Below, piece by piece: positions 35,145-36,173 of a stretch of DNA of 36,173 nucleotides (positions are counted from its first letter, which is position 1; each line of letters opens with the position of its first letter). The stretch covers positions 33,914 to 70,086 of the forward strand of contig NZ_LUKG01000006.1 of NCBI RefSeq assembly GCF_001601815.1, in the 5' to 3' direction. This DNA is from Flavihumibacter sp. CACIAM 22H1. Lineage in GTDB: Bacteria > Bacteroidota > Bacteroidia > Chitinophagales > Chitinophagaceae. Both the position numbers and the translations under genes were made by a program. Below the pieces are notes generated by a model that worked only from the letters and a program-made list of their open reading frames with translations, searched no databases and had not been told where the DNA came from.

Positions 35145-36173
35145 ATGCAAGCCAACATCAATCGAAACAAACTGTTTGTAGCCAGTTGTCTTTCCCTCTT
35201 AGTTACATCTTTATCGTTTGGAATTCGTGCCGGTATCCTGGGCACATTAGGAACACAATTTAATTTAGGGGCTTCTGAACTGGCCTCTATTGCAGCTACT
35301 GCTTTCTGGGGTTTCCCGCTTGCCGTTGTCATTGGGGGAATGGTGGTAGACAGCATTGGCATGAAAAAACTTTTGCTGATTGCCTTTCTTTTTCACCTTG
35401 CCGGAATTTTGCTAACCGTATTTGCCGGTGGTTTCTGGACATTATTTTTATCAACACTGTTAATCGGCATTGCAAATGGTACGGTCGAAGCGGCTTGTAA
35501 TCCGCTTGTAGCAACCTTGTACCCCGATAATAAAACAACCAAGCTCAATCATTTCCATCTTTGGTTCCCGGGTGGAATTTTTATCGGAACACTGATCGTG
35601 TTTTTGTTCGAGAAGCTCGGTATTGGGTGGCAGGTGCAGGTGGGCATGATGCTGATTCCGACCGTGATTTATGGATACCTGTTTTCCAAGCTCGATTTCC
35701 CCGTTACAGAACGGGTTGCCTCGGGTGTTTCAACGGGGGAAATGTATAAATCTGTATTGAGCCCCCTGTTTATATTTATGTTTATCTGCATGTTTGGTAC
35801 GGCCATTACCGAGCTCTTTACCGGGCAATGGGTAGGAGTACTTTTAGGAAATGTGAGTGATAACCCGATCTTAATCCTCACCATCACTACGGGCGTAATG
35901 GTAGTTGGCCGTGGTTTGGCTGAACCCATTGTACATCGCTTTTCACCACAGGGCGTATTATTGATGTCTGCAATTATGGCGGCTATCGGCATTTATATGA
36001 TGAGTACGGTAACGGGTAGCAGCTTGTATATTGCCGCACTTATTTTTGGTATCGGGGTATGTTATTTCTGGCCTACCATGTTGGGCTTTGTAGCAGAAAA
36101 TATTCCCAAATCAGGTGCCTTGGGCCTGAACCTGATGGGCGGAGCCGGTATGTTTGCGGTTTCTATTTACACC
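35145..36173 (+). CDS. MFS transporter, partial
   Basis: The reading frame is open for 343 codons from ATG 35145 to the window end, so the ORF track omits it. It shows the first eight to ten transmembrane helices of a major-facilitator protein: SLSFGIRAGILG at helix 1, GGMVVDSIGMKK as the typical loop 2-3 motif, LLIGIANGTVEAACNP, HLWFPGGIFIG, and GTAITELFTGQWVG in the second half. The sequence type is like FucP/sugar-proton symporters. It is divergent from the sugar-oxidation operon and probably imports its substrate or a product. The C-terminal part lies beyond the window. Confidence 0.88.
   Translation, partial: MQANINRNKLFVASCLSLLVTSLSFGIRAGILGTLGTQFNLGASELASIAATAFWGFPLAVVIGGMVVDSIGMKKLLLIAFLFHLAGILLTVFAGGFWTLFLSTLLIGIANGTVEAACNPLVATLYPDNKTTKLNHFHLWFPGGIFIGTLIVFLFEKLGIGWQVQVGMMLIPTVIYGYLFSKLDFPVTERVASGVSTGEMYKSVLSPLFIFMFICMFGTAITELFTGQWVGVLLGNVSDNPILILTITTGVMVVGRGLAEPIVHRFSPQGVLLMSAIMAAIGIYMMSTVTGSSLYIAALIFGIGVCYFWPTMLGFVAENIPKSGALGLNLMGGAGMFAVSIYT

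Overview
This window looks like a chromosomal segment from a Bacteroidota bacterium, most plausibly family Chitinophagaceae. The signs are a type III glutamine synthetase, a long YidC with a periplasmic domain, an ECF sigma factor paired with a Bacteroidota-style anti-sigma-like protein, weak ribosome binding sites, and recurring TAnnTTTG-type -7 promoter boxes. The best promoter, ahead of rpsL, has TTTG, a 19-bp spacer and TACCTTTG. Genus assignment is not possible from this sequence alone. No tRNA, rRNA, CRISPR array, insertion sequence or phage gene was seen.

Layout: 1-2.8 kb holds the tail of a PepSY-associated membrane protein, a GyrI-like effector-binding protein, a two-gene operon ending in a secreted endonuclease/exonuclease/phosphatase-family enzyme, and a VOC-DinB pair, closed by a bidirectional terminator. 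2.8-8.5 kb holds glnN, a polytopic membrane protein and two glycosyltransferases. 8.6-13.7 kb is a tight operon-like run: purL, a PAS kinase-like protein with a decayed ATPase domain, hldD and proC. 13.8-20.6 kb holds a small membrane protein, pyrG with a roughly 165-nt leader, yidC, a DUF4412/GLPGLI-like exported protein, an exported orphan and a TPR protein. 20.6-22.1 kb is a phosphosulfolactate synthase (ComA family) overlapping aroE. 22.1-25.1 kb (minus strand) is an overlapping operon: unknown protein, rdgB, ECF sigma factor, anti-sigma-like membrane protein, thioesterase. 25.2-27.3 kb holds ilvE and an autonomous rpsL-rpsG unit with its own promoter and a strong terminator, with no fusA following.

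27.3-36.2 kb is the most distinctive region: an apparent carbohydrate-oxidation locus. On the minus strand, in transcription order, are a GMC flavoprotein dehydrogenase with a four-cysteine cluster, a twin-arginine/lipobox gluconate-2-dehydrogenase-subunit-3-like partner, a Gfo/Idh/MocA oxidoreductase, a TIM-barrel isomerase, a lipoprotein cytochrome c, a DUF1080 lipoprotein (3-keto-disaccharide hydrolase family) and, after an internal terminator, a ThuA-domain protein. A Tat-exported TIM-barrel protein converges on ThuA, and an MFS transporter (cut by the window end) diverges from the GMC gene. The gene set fits a periplasmic glucoside 3-dehydrogenase feeding electrons to cytochrome c, cleavage of the 3-keto-glycoside by DUF1080, and further processing by ThuA, the TIM-barrel enzymes and the NAD(P)-dependent oxidoreductase. 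The individual families are known; this assembled pathway, its substrate and its compartment split are inference.
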